From: Verrucomicrobiia bacterium
Lineage (GTDB): Bacteria > Verrucomicrobiota > Verrucomicrobiia > Limisphaerales > UBA11358
Direction of reading: 5' to 3'
Length of the DNA stretch: 34,922 bases
Assembly: GCA_025451535.1 (NCBI GenBank)
Contig: JANWKE010000125.1
Coordinates: 1 to 34,922, forward strand
In this document: positions 6,931-15,344 of the stretch, in pieces
How the letters are laid out: every line of letters begins with the position of its first letter
How positions within the stretch are numbered: position 1 is the stretch's first letter
Translations under genes and position numbers: made by a program
Notes under the pieces: model-generated
The model's input: the letters and a program-made list of their open reading frames with translations, nothing else
Databases searched by the model: none
What the model was told of the DNA's origin: nothing

Positions 6931-7944
6931 TCAACCGCGCATTTGAGTTTTGCCTGCGAGGTGAACCTTCAGTTTTTGAATGTCCGCGTCCACCATCAGC
7001 TTGACCAATTCAACGAACTTTGTTTTCGGTTCCCAGCCCAGTTTTTCACGGGCTTTGGAATAATCGCCAAGTAATAAATCCACTTCCGCCGGGCGGAAAT
7101 AGCGCGGATCAATTTCCACATGTTTATGCCACTCCAACCCTGCATGGCCGAAGGCTGTCTCCAGAAACTCACGAACGCTATGGGTTTCACCGGTAGCAAT
7201 CACGAAATCGTCCGGTTTCTCCTGTTGAAGCATCAGCCACATGGCCTCGACATATTCCTTGGCGTAGCCCCAGTCGCGTTTAGCGTCGAGGTTGCCGAGA
7301 AACAACTTGTCCTGCAAACCGGCCAGAATGTGCGCCACTGCCCGCGTGATTTTCCGCGTGACAAAAGTTTCACCACGACGCGGGGATTCATGATTGAACA
7401 AAATGCCGCTGCTCGCATGCAAACCGTAGGACTCGCGATAATTGACCGTAATCCAATGAGAAAAAGCTTTGGCGCAGGCATAAGGGCTTCGAGGATAAAA
7501 CGGCGTGGTTTCCGTCTGCGGCGTCCGTCGGGCCATGCCATACATTTCACTTGAAGAAGCCTGATAAAACCGGGTCTGGATGCCGGTTTCCCGGATTGCC
7601 TCCAGCAACCGCACTGTACCGGTGGCGGTGATGTCCGTAGTGTATTCGGGAGAATCGAAGCTGACACGTACGTGGCTTTGCGCCGCGAGATTGTAGATTT
7701 CATCCGGCTCGATACGGGAGATTAACCGGGCCAAAGCGCTTGCGTCGCTCAAATCGCCGTAATACAATTTTAATGCGGTCTGGTCGGTGTGCGGGTCGGC
7801 ATAGAGATGGTCCAGACGATTCGTATTGAAGGTGCTGGCGCGCCGGATTATGCCATGAACCTCATATCCTTTCTCCAGTAATAATTCCGCCAGATAAGAA
7901 CCATCCTGCCCCGTTATGCCCGTGATTAGTGCTTTCTTTGCCAC
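6931..7944 (-). CDS. gmd: GDP-mannose 4,6-dehydratase
   Basis: Gmd converts GDP-D-mannose to GDP-4-keto-6-deoxy-D-mannose, the substrate of the adjacent fucose synthase. The protein has the SDR dinucleotide motif [11 protein letters not shown], the [15 protein letters not shown] segment typical of Gmd, and the catalytic YACAK (Tyr155, Lys159 from the GTG start), with SSSEMYG before it. GTG at 7944 gives [15 protein letters not shown], the usual N-terminus; the frame continues to a TTG at 7986 but adds 14 unmatched residues. From 7944 the length is 337, within the family range. gmd and fcl are usually co-directional in an operon; here they face each other, which is unusual. Just upstream of its start lies a decayed zinc-ribbon gene fragment. 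Confidence 0.94.
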   Translation of the reverse strand: MAKKALITGITGQDGSYLAELLLEKGYEVHGIIRRASTFNTNRLDHLYADPHTDQTALKLYYGDLSDASALARLISRIEPDEIYNLAAQSHVRVSFDSPEYTTDITATGTVRLLEAIRETGIQTRFYQASSSEMYGMARRTPQTETTPFYPRSPYACAKAFSHWITVNYRESYGLHASSGILFNHESPRRGETFVTRKITRAVAHILAGLQDKLFLGNLDAKRDWGYAKEYVEAMWLMLQQEKPDDFVIATGETHSVREFLETAFGHAGLEWHKHVEIDPRYFRPAEVDLLLGDYSKAREKLGWEPKTKFVELVKLMVDADIQKLKVHLAGKTQMRG

Positions 7945-8024
7945 ATGACGTGTGACCAGAATTGTCAATTTCGTTCCGTAAGGCAAGTTAAACCACTGCC
8001 GGCTTGCGGCGTAATAACGCCCAA

Positions 8025-8164
8025 GCTGAACCGGCCTTGGAAAAGAGTGCAGGCAATTTCTGTAATACTTTGAATTCGCCGTCCGGGCCTGGACACCGAG
8101 GGCCGGCGGTAACCAGCACGAAGCGTCTGCACGCGGGCAGTTGAAAAGATTGTTCGGCGATTGA
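8025..8164 (+). pseudogene. Decayed 3' fragment of a zinc-ribbon paralogue
   Basis: Translation gives AEPALEK, then GNFC, then, after a one-base deletion at 8064-8065 (TGT-AA-TAC where the intact gene has TGT-GAA-TAC), YFEF, W-T-P, GGN and LKRLFGD-stop. These align in order with AEPVLEK, GNFC, YFEF, WTP, GGN and LKKLFGD of the intact gene at 5488-5784; about two thirds of the residues are identical. The last 26 bases (8141-8166) match 5761-5786 at 24 positions. The N-terminal half is missing or unrecognisable before about 8000, beside gmd. A 60-codon ORF on the opposite strand here is only its shadow. Confidence 0.75.
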
Positions 8165-8174
8165 ACTCATGTTT

Positions 8175-8286
8175 CGTTAAAGCGTTGAAGGGTTAAATCG
8201 TTTAAGCGGATTGAGCCGCTTTAACGCTTCAATGCATCACGCTTCGATGTTTCAGAGCTTGAAACTTGGCAGTTGAAACTTGAAAC
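8175..8286. repeat. Octamer inverted array followed by heptamer array
   Basis: Left arm 8175-8206 has four 8-base units: CGTTAAAG, CGTTGAAG, GGTTAAAT, CGTTTAAG. The right arm 8219-8249 carries the reverse complement: CTTTAACG, CTTCAATG, a 7-base CATCACG, CTTCGATG. The arms can fold back over a short GC-rich centre. A second array, 8259-8286, has four heptamers: TTGAAAC, TTGGCAG, TTGAAAC, TTGAAAC, ending eight bases before the glycosyltransferase ATG. No promoter or ribosome binding site is obvious in this spacer. Confidence 0.75.
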
Positions 8287-8293
8287 TTTGCCG

Positions 8294-9169
8294 ATGAAAG
8301 TCAGCGGGTTCACTTTTTTGCGCAACGGGCACAAGCTCGGGTATCCGTTCATCGCGTCCATCCGCTCGACTCTGCCGATCGTGGACGAGTTTGTCATTGC
8401 GCTGGGGCCATGCGATGACGACACGGAAAAAATGCTGCGCGGGATTGGCGATCCCAAAATCCGCATCATTCCGACGCAATGGAATGAACGCATCCAGTCC
8501 GATTACAGTGTCAAGGGTTTTGTCTTTGGCCAGCAGAAATCCATTGCCTTATTCAACTGTACCGGTGATTGGGCGTTTTACCTGGAAGCCGATGAAGTCG
8601 TGCATGAGGATGACCTTCCAAAAATTCGCGCGGCGATGGAGAAATACCTGGACAATGCGCGCGTCGAGGCCCTGGCCTTTGATTACCTGCATTTTTACGG
8701 AAACAAAAACACCATCGCGTGGTCGCCGGGCTGGTATCGCAGCGAGGTGCGCATCCTTCGCAACACCATTCCCGCGTGGTCTAGCGAGTCGCTCTTTTTC
8801 AACGTGGTCGTCAGCCACAAGCAATCACGCCATCCGCGCGCGGCACACACGGGCGCCACAATTTATCATTACGGCTGGGTGCGCAGCGAGGCGCAGATGA
8901 ACTTGAAAACGTCCGAAATCTACCAGCATTGGGTTGAGAAACCGGTGCCGCCCGTGGATTACACCCAAATTGACCGGGCAGCGTTGAAACTCTTTACCGG
9001 CACGCATCCGAAGGTTGTGCAGGAGTGGCTGCCCAAGGCCGAAGGAATTTTTCGTGCCGACCCGAATCACCAGTTGACTTCGCGTGAAAAAAAACGTCGC
9101 CGGATGCTGTGGCTGGAGAAAACCTTCGGGCTGAAGTTTAACAAGAAGCATTATCGGTTGATTCGCTGA
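8294..9169 (+). CDS. Glycosyltransferase family 2-like protein
   Basis: This is probably a GT-A fold nucleotide-sugar transferase in surface polysaccharide synthesis. The protein starts MKVSGFTFLRNGHKLGYPF, a typical first strand and loop, with DEFVIALGPCDDDT as the second, and FYLEADEVVHEDD carrying the metal-binding acidic motif near residues 96-104. RSEVRILRN and the C-terminal basic segment KKRRRMLWLEKTFGLKF suggest a membrane-peripheral enzyme. The ATG at 8294 is chosen over the TTG at 8273, which lies in the heptamer array. The 3' end overlaps the convergent heptosyltransferase-type gene by 32 bases. The acceptor and donor cannot be told from the sequence. Confidence 0.85.
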   Translation: MKVSGFTFLRNGHKLGYPFIASIRSTLPIVDEFVIALGPCDDDTEKMLRGIGDPKIRIIPTQWNERIQSDYSVKGFVFGQQKSIALFNCTGDWAFYLEADEVVHEDDLPKIRAAMEKYLDNARVEALAFDYLHFYGNKNTIAWSPGWYRSEVRILRNTIPAWSSESLFFNVVVSHKQSRHPRAAHTGATIYHYGWVRSEAQMNLKTSEIYQHWVEKPVPPVDYTQIDRAALKLFTGTHPKVVQEWLPKAEGIFRADPNHQLTSREKKRRRMLWLEKTFGLKFNKKHYRLIR

Positions 9170-10127
9170 AAGCCTGCTCTGTTGCCGCCACGACATCGGC
9201 CAACGTAATGGCGGCGATGCCGGTTCCCGGTGCCGTGGTGACGACCCAATTTGCATGTTGAACCGGATAGGTTTGACCTGTCGCCGTCATCAGCATCAAT
9301 ACACGTTTTCCCATCGCCACCGCGAGATGAAGCAGGCCCGTGTCGCCGCCGATAACCAGCCTGGTTAGTTTTGTCAAGCCGGCGGAAACAAGCAGCGGCA
9401 CGCCGGCAGAAACAACAAAACCCGCCACGCGTGCCGGCTCCAAGGCGGCGTGGTCCGCGGGGCCGCCCCCAAAGATGATTTGCGCGCCCTGCGACTGAAA
9501 GTGCCGTGCCAGTGCCAGAAAATTCTTCAGCGGCCAGTTTTTATGCGGTGTGCTGGTGAAGGGCTGGAGAAACAAGGTCGGTCGGGACGAGTCCAGTTGG
9601 TTTTCGGTGAAGAATTTTTTTGCCTCCGCCAACGCGTCCTCGGGCAAGCCAAATTCGTTGCGGATTTCGCCCACCCGCAAGCCGCTTTGTTGCAACAGCG
9701 ATAGATTTCGATCAACGTGATGGATGCGCTCATTACGTTCCACCCCACGGGTATAAGCCCATTGCCGCCCCTGGCCATATACATTGCCCCAACGCTCCGG
9801 CGCGCCACTCCACCACGACAGCCAAGCGGTTTCACCGTAGCCTTGAAAATCCACGACCAGCGAAAATTTTCCCGCGCGCAAATGGCGCAGCAGCCGGATA
9901 AATTCCGGCGCGGCGCGCAGTGGATTCTTCAAAGCGGCGCGGTTGAGCGCGATGACTTCATCCACCTCGCGAAACCCTTGCAACAACGGCGCGTTTTCGC
10001 TGACGGTGAAAAACGTGATGCGCGAGTCCGGGAAATTTTCCCGGACGGCATGGACGGCGGGCAGTGTCAAAACGACATCGCCGATGGCCTTGAACCGGAT
10101 GAGCAAAATGTTTTTGCGCAGATTCAC
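9138..10127 (-). CDS. Glycosyltransferase family 9 (heptosyltransferase-like)
   Basis: GT9 enzymes (WaaC, WaaF and WaaQ relatives) add heptose to the LPS core from ADP-heptose. The protein starts KNILLIRFKAIGDVVLTLP, the GT9 N-terminal signature with the G-D pair, and has FLQPFTSTPHKNWPLKNF and VIGGDTGLLHLAVAMGKRV in the nucleotide-binding half. The GTG start at 10127 overlaps the stop of the upstream glycosyltransferase in GTGA, implying translational coupling; the frame open to 10226 is unmatched. At 329 residues it is of ordinary GT9 length. It is the last gene of the minus-strand glycan run and overlaps the opposing GT2 gene tail to tail. Confidence 0.9.
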   Translation of the reverse strand: MNLRKNILLIRFKAIGDVVLTLPAVHAVRENFPDSRITFFTVSENAPLLQGFREVDEVIALNRAALKNPLRAAPEFIRLLRHLRAGKFSLVVDFQGYGETAWLSWWSGAPERWGNVYGQGRQWAYTRGVERNERIHHVDRNLSLLQQSGLRVGEIRNEFGLPEDALAEAKKFFTENQLDSSRPTLFLQPFTSTPHKNWPLKNFLALARHFQSQGAQIIFGGGPADHAALEPARVAGFVVSAGVPLLVSAGLTKLTRLVIGGDTGLLHLAVAMGKRVLMLMTATGQTYPVQHANWVVTTAPGTGIAAITLADVVAATEQAFSESTDNASC

Positions 10128-11314
10128 TTTTGAGCGGCCAGCGCGGTCTCGACGGCGGCGACCAGCGCGGAACGGAACGCATCGCGCGAACAATTTTTGG
10201 CGTAAGCCTGCGCGCCGGCTTGCCATTTGGAAAGCTCGTCGGCGCTGGTGGACGCGGCGCGGACAATCACCTCCTGCAATTTCTTCACATTGCCGGATCT
10301 AAAGAGCAGTCCCATTTTATATTGGCGCACGATCTGCCCGATGAAGTGTTCATCGGAAGCGATGACTGGCCGGCCCGCACCGGCAGAACAGGAAAGCACG
10401 CCGCTGGTGCCATGGTGATTGAGGTAAGGGAGCAGAACCGCATCGCTCGCGGCAAATAACTGCTTCTCTTCTTCGGCAGAAACGTAGCGGTTCACGATTT
10501 CGGCGCGGCCTTGCGAGCGGAGGACAGCGAGATCGCCAGCAAGCCGTTCGTTCTTCGGCAGCAAACCGGCGCAAAGCATAAACGCCCTGCCAGGCGCGGA
10601 CATTTTGAGCATCGCTTCAACGGCGAGATGCAGGCCCTTTCGTTTGTAGTTGCCGCCGTAAAAAAGAAAAACAAACTTGTCGTCCGGCAAGTTGAACTGC
10701 TTCCGCGAAGCCGCACGGTCGGCGAAAAAATTCTCCGGATACGGATCGGCGAGAAAAGAAATGGGTGCCCGGGGATATTTTTTGCGGGCAAGCTCACAGA
10801 GCTGCGGATCCGGCAGCAGCAGCGGATTCAGCCAGTCGTTTTGGACGAGGCGGCGGAAGCCGATTTTTTTTATCGCTTGGTTGGGTGATAGTGCGCTGGC
10901 CTCGAGAAACTGCGGCCGAAGATAAATGCCGCCAAGCCATCCGCGCAAACTGGCGTCGGGCATCCATCGGAACGCGGCGCGGCGCAGCAGCGTCGAGGCG
11001 ATGTCGTTGAAGTGGGCCAGAAATACCCGCGCGGCGCCGGATTTTTTTAGGCAGGCGGCGACATGGGTGGGTGAAGTGGTTTTGGCTTCATCCGATTGTT
11101 CGGCGATGGCCGGAATGATTTTCAAATGCGGAATGAGATCGGCCATCTGGCTTTCAACTCGCTTCATCGCGGCCGGCCGCGTGTCCAGTGCCAGCGTCAG
11201 TTGAAAACCGGCGTTCAGCAAATCATCGGTGATGAAACGCAGCCAGCCAACGTGGTGACCATCCACGCTTGGTTCATAAACCAAAACATGCCGCGGGTTT
11301 TGAGTCAGGCTCAT
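10124..11314 (-). CDS. Glycosyltransferase family 4 (GT-B)
   Basis: A 396-residue GT-B enzyme. The N-terminal half starts HVLVYEPSVDGHHVGWLRFI; the C-terminal half has the GT4 pattern FVFLFYGGNYKRKGLHLAVEA, then NRYVSAEEEKQLFAASDAVLLPY and GTSGVLSCSAGAGRPVIASDE, where nucleotide-sugar contacts are expected (the usual E-x7-E is replaced by a GTSG segment before the last glutamate). It lies between a GT2 gene and a GT9 gene on the same strand; the spacing upstream is 23 bases and the stop overlaps the next GTG start by four bases. It is probably one step of surface glycan assembly. Donor and acceptor are unknown. Confidence 0.88.
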   Translation of the reverse strand: MSLTQNPRHVLVYEPSVDGHHVGWLRFITDDLLNAGFQLTLALDTRPAAMKRVESQMADLIPHLKIIPAIAEQSDEAKTTSPTHVAACLKKSGAARVFLAHFNDIASTLLRRAAFRWMPDASLRGWLGGIYLRPQFLEASALSPNQAIKKIGFRRLVQNDWLNPLLLPDPQLCELARKKYPRAPISFLADPYPENFFADRAASRKQFNLPDDKFVFLFYGGNYKRKGLHLAVEAMLKMSAPGRAFMLCAGLLPKNERLAGDLAVLRSQGRAEIVNRYVSAEEEKQLFAASDAVLLPYLNHHGTSGVLSCSAGAGRPVIASDEHFIGQIVRQYKMGLLFRSGNVKKLQEVIVRAASTSADELSKWQAGAQAYAKNCSRDAFRSALVAAVETALAAQK

Positions 11315-11337
11315 GACATTTCAAGGCTGAAACGAAT

Positions 11338-12126
11338 TCAATCCACTCGCTTCTTTTCGTTTTGTACCTGATAAACCTTTAAGTACCGCAGAAAGGTGTA
11401 GATGGCGATAATGCGCGCGATGGCGAGTCCCTGCCAGCCGTCCAGAAAGCCACGCCGTAGAAAATAGGAGCGGACGAAACGCCACCAGGGATGAAACAGG
11501 ACTGTGGTAAAACGAATCTTCCTTTTACGCTCCGCACATTCCTGCACGAAATAATCCACGGATAACATGGTCTTTTTCATTTCGTGTTCAAGTGATTCCA
11601 TGCTGTAGTGGAGCAGGTTGTTTTTTAAATCACCAGTAGAGCCGCGCACAACGAGCGATTCGTGCAGTCGCTTGTCACCCCAGTCGGCTTGGTCACGCTG
11701 CCAGAGCCGCACCTTGCGGTCGGGATACCAGTCACCATGGCGAATCCAGCGGCCATGATAAAAGGTGCAACGCGGAAAACGATAGGCCGCACAGAGAGGA
11801 TTGAATTGATGCTTTTCAAACAAACGGATGATTTCATCGCGCAATTCCGGTGGAATGACTTCGTCGGCGTCAATTGCCAGCAACCAGGGTTGGGTGGCGT
11901 GGGTGGAGGCAAAATTGCGATGAACTGCGTGGCCTCGCCATGGCTGGCTGACGACACGCGCGCCATAGGATTCGGCAATCTTGTCCGTGCCATCCGTGAC
12001 CTTGTCGTCAATGGCCAGAATGATTTCACTGATCCAACCATGCACGCTGTCCAGTGCATGGCGGATGCGGTGCGCCTCGTTTCCAGCAACCATGCAGACG
12101 GAAATGGGCAGACGGGATGCGGCCAT
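11338..12126 (-). CDS. Glycosyltransferase family 2, WaaE/KdtX-like (LPS core)
   Basis: The protein starts LPISVCMVAGNEAHRIRHAL with EIILAIDDKVTDGTDKIAE and the DXD-type LLAIDADEVIPPEL, then the features shared by LPS-core glucosyltransferases of the WaaE/KdtX group: CTFYHGRWIRHGDWYPDRKVR, DWGDKRLHESL, a histidine-rich HYSMESLEHE, and a C-terminal hydrophobic helix FLDGWQGLAIARIIAIYTFL for membrane association. The ATG at 12126 is four bases after the upstream methyltransferase stop; a TTG at 12144 also keeps the frame. At 262 residues it has the usual length. It probably adds a hexose to the inner core or to another lipid-linked sugar. Confidence 0.88.
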   Translation of the reverse strand: MAASRLPISVCMVAGNEAHRIRHALDSVHGWISEIILAIDDKVTDGTDKIAESYGARVVSQPWRGHAVHRNFASTHATQPWLLAIDADEVIPPELRDEIIRLFEKHQFNPLCAAYRFPRCTFYHGRWIRHGDWYPDRKVRLWQRDQADWGDKRLHESLVVRGSTGDLKNNLLHYSMESLEHEMKKTMLSVDYFVQECAERKRKIRFTTVLFHPWWRFVRSYFLRRGFLDGWQGLAIARIIAIYTFLRYLKVYQVQNEKKRVD

Positions 12127-12130
12127 GATT

Positions 12131-12865
12131 TTACTGTCTTTCAAAAACCAGGATGAGCGAGCGGCTGAACAACAGCGGCAGCGAAAACAAATCTTTGATT
12201 TCCTTTTCGCAATCTGCCGCGGGCTTTTCCTTTTGCCGCTTCACCGCGTATCGCATCCAAACCCAGCCGAGACCGACGAACGGCAACAAAAACGGAATAA
12301 GCCACTTTTTCTTCCACCGGTCACCGGCCAGTTGCGTCAGCCGCGCGCCGTAATTTTCAAACAGGTAAGCGAGTTGCGGCTGGCTCAAGGGAGCGATGTG
12401 GCCGCGGTCAATCATTTCGCCTGGCTTCAATTGCCGGCGGTTCCACGGCACGAACTGGTAGAAACAGCCGGTGTAGAGAAAATGGAAGCGGGAAAAAAGA
12501 TTCTGGATGTTCGGCAGTGAAACGATGATGCGCCCGCCGCTTTTGGTGATACGGCAAAACTCGCGGATAATGGCTGCCGAATCCACGACGTGCTCAACGC
12601 CTTCCAGGCAAATGCAGGTGTCGAACTCGTCATCGGCAAACGGCAACGGTTCGCTCATGTTGGCATAAACATAATCGGCGCCAGCGCGGTTGATGTCGGC
12701 GGAAACCGCCTCGTGCCCGCGCTCGCGGAGGAGGGCGGTCAATTTCCCGTTGCCCGCGGGGATGTCCAGGATTTTTTGGCCGCCTTTCCGTTGCTCGACC
12801 AGGCGGACGACAATCTCCATGTAGCCGGTATATTTGCTGCCGTGGGAAAAGTCTTTTTCAAACAT
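12131..12865 (-). CDS. Class I SAM-dependent methyltransferase
   Basis: A 244-residue protein with SAM-binding motif I KILDIPAGNGKLTALL (residues ~31-46), motif II near AVSADIN, the post-II CICLEGVEHVVD typical of Methyltransf_11-type enzymes, and GGRIIVSLPN as motif III. The C-terminal part has a hydrophobic segment (LIPFLLPFVGLGWVWMRYAV) that could bind the membrane. Lying in the glycan cluster immediately before a GT2 gene, it probably methylates a sugar or a carrier-linked intermediate; the substrate is not evident. The start at 12865 is ATG with no clear Shine-Dalgarno sequence. Confidence 0.87.
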   Translation of the reverse strand: MFEKDFSHGSKYTGYMEIVVRLVEQRKGGQKILDIPAGNGKLTALLRERGHEAVSADINRAGADYVYANMSEPLPFADDEFDTCICLEGVEHVVDSAAIIREFCRITKSGGRIIVSLPNIQNLFSRFHFLYTGCFYQFVPWNRRQLKPGEMIDRGHIAPLSQPQLAYLFENYGARLTQLAGDRWKKKWLIPFLLPFVGLGWVWMRYAVKRQKEKPAADCEKEIKDLFSLPLLFSRSLILVFERQ

Positions 12866-12954
12866 TATGATCGTGGTGTTGAATCTTCAGGTCGTGACAG
12901 GCTGGACGACGCCATTTCTACTGACAAGCGCATTCCTTGCCGAGAGCAGGCTCG

Positions 12955-13791
12955 TCAGCGGTAACCCCACTTTCCAGCGATGCGCGTTTCATGGAGCGTG
13001 TGCCCGTAACGGAGCCGCTCCGAATGCTTCCACCAGTTCACCCGGATGGCCTGCCTGATCTGGTTCAATTTTCGTTTGCCCCAGGTCTGCCCGGTTTTGC
13101 GCCGGTAATAAGTGCGGTCGCCTAAGCTCATGTTGGGCCGGTTCAAGGTGTCTTTGATGCTTTTCTGGGTGATGCCGCCGAAGTGATGAAGAAAAGCTCC
13201 GCCGGTGACCGCCATCTGGAAACCGCCTCGGCGGACGCGCCTGAAAAATTCGTCGTCTTCATAGCCCCACAGTTTGGGATCATCATCGAACAGACCGAGC
13301 GCGTCGAACACGCGGTGGTGAACCATGAAACAGACGGCGAAAACCACCCCCCCCCGGGTGGCCCGGGCCATCACACGGACGAATTTTTCGGCGTGCGGCA
13401 GGAAATCGTAGTCCAGCTCCCCTTCGCACATGGCGGGGCTGACCATGTCGAAATGGCCAACCTCGGCAAATCGCAGCAGTTCGTGCAGCGCGTCCGGCGC
13501 GATGACCACGTCGTTGTTGAGCAGGATGGTCCAGGTGGTCTGGCGGAGTTTGAGAGCCTGATTCCACGAGAAGGCGCAACTATGGTTTTCCGGGTTGTGG
13601 ATAGCCAAAATTTGCGGTCGGCTGGCCAGATATTCCGCCGTCCCGTCGGTCGAGGCGTTGTTGACGATGGTTATCTGCTCGTCGGCGATACCCGCGCGGT
13701 TGAGGCTTTCCACGCAGTTGGCGGTGTAGGACAACTGGTTGAAAACCGGAATTACGACCGTGATGGTGAAAATGTTTGGTGCTTGATTCAT
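12955..13791 (-). CDS. Glycosyltransferase family 2 (rhamnosyltransferase-like)
   Basis: A classic GT2 protein of 278 residues: TITVVIPVFNQLSYTANCVE at the N-terminus, ITIVNNASTDGT, WTILLNNDVVIAPDAL with the N-N-D metal site, and GYEDDEFFRRVRRGGF, the ED-Y/ED-E catalytic region seen in rhamnosyl- and related transferases. The C-terminal stretch is basic and aromatic-rich (NWWKHSERLRYGHTLHE). It is flanked by two methyltransferase genes on the same strand, so it probably forms part of the same pathway. The ATG at 13791 is the only suitable start. The donor sugar is unknown. Confidence 0.9.
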   Translation of the reverse strand: MNQAPNIFTITVVIPVFNQLSYTANCVESLNRAGIADEQITIVNNASTDGTAEYLASRPQILAIHNPENHSCAFSWNQALKLRQTTWTILLNNDVVIAPDALHELLRFAEVGHFDMVSPAMCEGELDYDFLPHAEKFVRVMARATRGGVVFAVCFMVHHRVFDALGLFDDDPKLWGYEDDEFFRRVRRGGFQMAVTGGAFLHHFGGITQKSIKDTLNRPNMSLGDRTYYRRKTGQTWGKRKLNQIRQAIRVNWWKHSERLRYGHTLHETRIAGKWGYR

Positions 13792-13937
13792 GGATTAGGA
13801 AATGAAGATTTCCTGTCGTCAACGCGGGTATTCATTCCGAGGCGAATTTAGCTGGTTGCCTCAAATATGAAAACAGATCTTTTGCTTCGACACGAGGGCA
13901 TTTTATTTCATCCAGATCCAACCAGGGATAGGCACCG

Positions 13938-14801
13938 TCAGTTCTCGGGTATGGATTCGGTTCCCCGGTAAAGCGAGCGGAATAAGGGTGTGGGTTCCGT
14001 GGTTTTCTGGAGCACCACAACCATAGAATACCAGTGAATCGCGGCGATATCCTGTTGAAAGGCGCTGGGCCGCGCCGTCAAATCTTCACCGCGAATGACA
14101 TCGGTGAGATTGTGGTGGTTGATCAACCCGCCGACGTAAGTGGTGAAGCCCTGATGCGCGTGATGGACATCTTCGCAGAGATAGACGCCGCCCGGGCAGA
14201 GGTGGGGAAGCAATTCTTCCAGCGTCACGATCTGTTGTTCGGCGCGGTGCCCGCCGTCATCAATGATGACGTCAAATTGGGACTCCAGTTCCTTAAACCG
14301 TTGCCAGAAAGCCCGGTCCGTCTGGTCCCCGATGTAAATGCGGAATCCGTCCTTTTCGTAGGCCTTGCAGCGTGTATCAATGTCCATGCCCACCACCGTG
14401 CATTTTTTCCCAAAATAGTGCCGCCACATCTCCAAGCTGCCGCCGGCGGCTATGCCTATTTCCAGAATCCGAACCTCCCGGCCCCGGAACTGGGCAAAAT
14501 GCCGGTGGTAGATTTCGAAGTAATGCTGCCACTTGCAAATTATTTTTCCCGTCCGGTGTGAATCAAAATAATCCCACAGCGGATTGGGCTCGGCGGGAGC
14601 GGCCATACTCCCGGCGGCGATATTCGACTGGCGGCCCGGTTCGGCCCTCCAGCGCCTAGCGTAAGCGAAACCGACGGTCCCAAAGGGAACCGTCCGCAAT
14701 ATCCCCAGCAACTCTAATGGCCGGCGGAAGGAACGGCAAACAATCCTGAACCGCTGGCTTAGAACGGCATATTTATATTTGGCATAGGCTAAACCCTTCA
14801 T
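13938..14801 (-). CDS. Class I SAM-dependent methyltransferase (CmcI/MycE-like)
   Basis: The C-terminal half shows VRILEIGIAAGGSLEMWRHYF (motif I), VVGMDIDTRC (motif II), IYIGDQTD, and FDVIIDDGGHRAEQQ, where the D-D-G-H pattern resembles sugar O-methyltransferases of the MycE/CmcI type that use a metal ion. GGVYLCEDVHHAH follows. The first ~75 residues (MKGLAYAKYKYAVLSQRF onward) are basic and without a recognised domain. The ATG at 14801 is chosen; the frame is open to 15104 but the upstream residues are low quality and overlap a different decayed reading frame. It is the first gene of the minus-strand glycan run. Confidence 0.85.
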   Translation of the reverse strand: MKGLAYAKYKYAVLSQRFRIVCRSFRRPLELLGILRTVPFGTVGFAYARRWRAEPGRQSNIAAGSMAAPAEPNPLWDYFDSHRTGKIICKWQHYFEIYHRHFAQFRGREVRILEIGIAAGGSLEMWRHYFGKKCTVVGMDIDTRCKAYEKDGFRIYIGDQTDRAFWQRFKELESQFDVIIDDGGHRAEQQIVTLEELLPHLCPGGVYLCEDVHHAHQGFTTYVGGLINHHNLTDVIRGEDLTARPSAFQQDIAAIHWYSMVVVLQKTTEPTPLFRSLYRGTESIPEN

Positions 14802-14975
14802 TTTTGAATATTGAACCCGCCCAATTATTCCACCTTTAAAGCCTCGGTCAATCCTCATTTGGCGGACGGTTCGAGGTACGGCCCAAAGCAGACAAGCTTC
14901 AGCAAATCTACGTCCAATCACCCAAGACGTGTTATCCTTGGAGCATTTTCCATTTGGATAGACGTGATGATGATT

Positions 14976-15000
14976 ATTCTCCTTTTTATGAGAGGAGAAT
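14976..15000. repeat. 7-bp inverted repeat upstream of methyltransferase gene
   Basis: ATTCTCC (14976-14982) and GGAGAAT (14994-15000) are perfect reverse complements around an 11-base spacer. It lies in the 540-base interval between the divergent methyltransferase and MsbA-like genes, at the 3' end of a possible decayed gene on the minus strand. It might be an operator or a weak terminator for that gene; nothing decides between these. Confidence 0.35.
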
Positions 15001-15298
15001 GATGCGGCCGTTGAGCCAGGATTTGCGACAGCGGACCTGGAGCAGCTCGTGCAGTTCGGCCATTCTACGCTGCCACTCCTTGGCCTCATCGCGCCGGATT
15101 TCAATTTGGAATTCTGGTATTTTCAAATTGGTCGTCACGCCTCGAAGTGGAGCCGCAGTCTTGGAAAATTCCGCCGTCCGCACCCGCGCCACTGTGCTGC
15201 CGTGGCGGAAATGTCAGGCGCCGGCGCGAGAGTTCCCGGCCCGGCTCAAAACTATTTTCCAGGTCGCCCCAAGTAATCTCAGGCTTGTCCGCAAACAA
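14986..15298 (-). pseudogene. Possible decayed gene of unknown family, frameshifted
   Basis: Two overlapping minus-strand frames look like one protein split by a frameshift near 15200. The first (from 15298, TTG; open to about 15325) has PEITWGDLENSFEPGRELSR and RRRLTFP. The second continues HGSTVARVRTAEF, NLKIPEFQIEIRRDEAKEW and QRRMAELHELLQVR, ending at 14986. One extra base (or two missing) at 15195-15205 would join them into about 104 residues. The residue pattern is protein-like, with alternating charged and hydrophobic positions. I do not recognise the family. Otherwise the 14802-15344 interval holds only the short inverted repeat. Confidence 0.3.
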
Positions 15299-15344
15299 AA
15301 CTCTCGCTTTCTTCCGTTGACCGCCAACAATATGTCAGCCGCTA

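Noticed and set aside
7988-8170. 60-codon minus-strand ORF upstream of gmd
   Set aside because: The plus strand there encodes a recognisable, frameshifted zinc-ribbon fragment, which explains the open frame.
14802-15104. N-terminal extension of the CmcI-like methyltransferase to 15104
   Set aside because: The extra 101 residues are low quality and overlap the better decayed frame at 14986-15298; the ATG at 14801 gives a normal protein.
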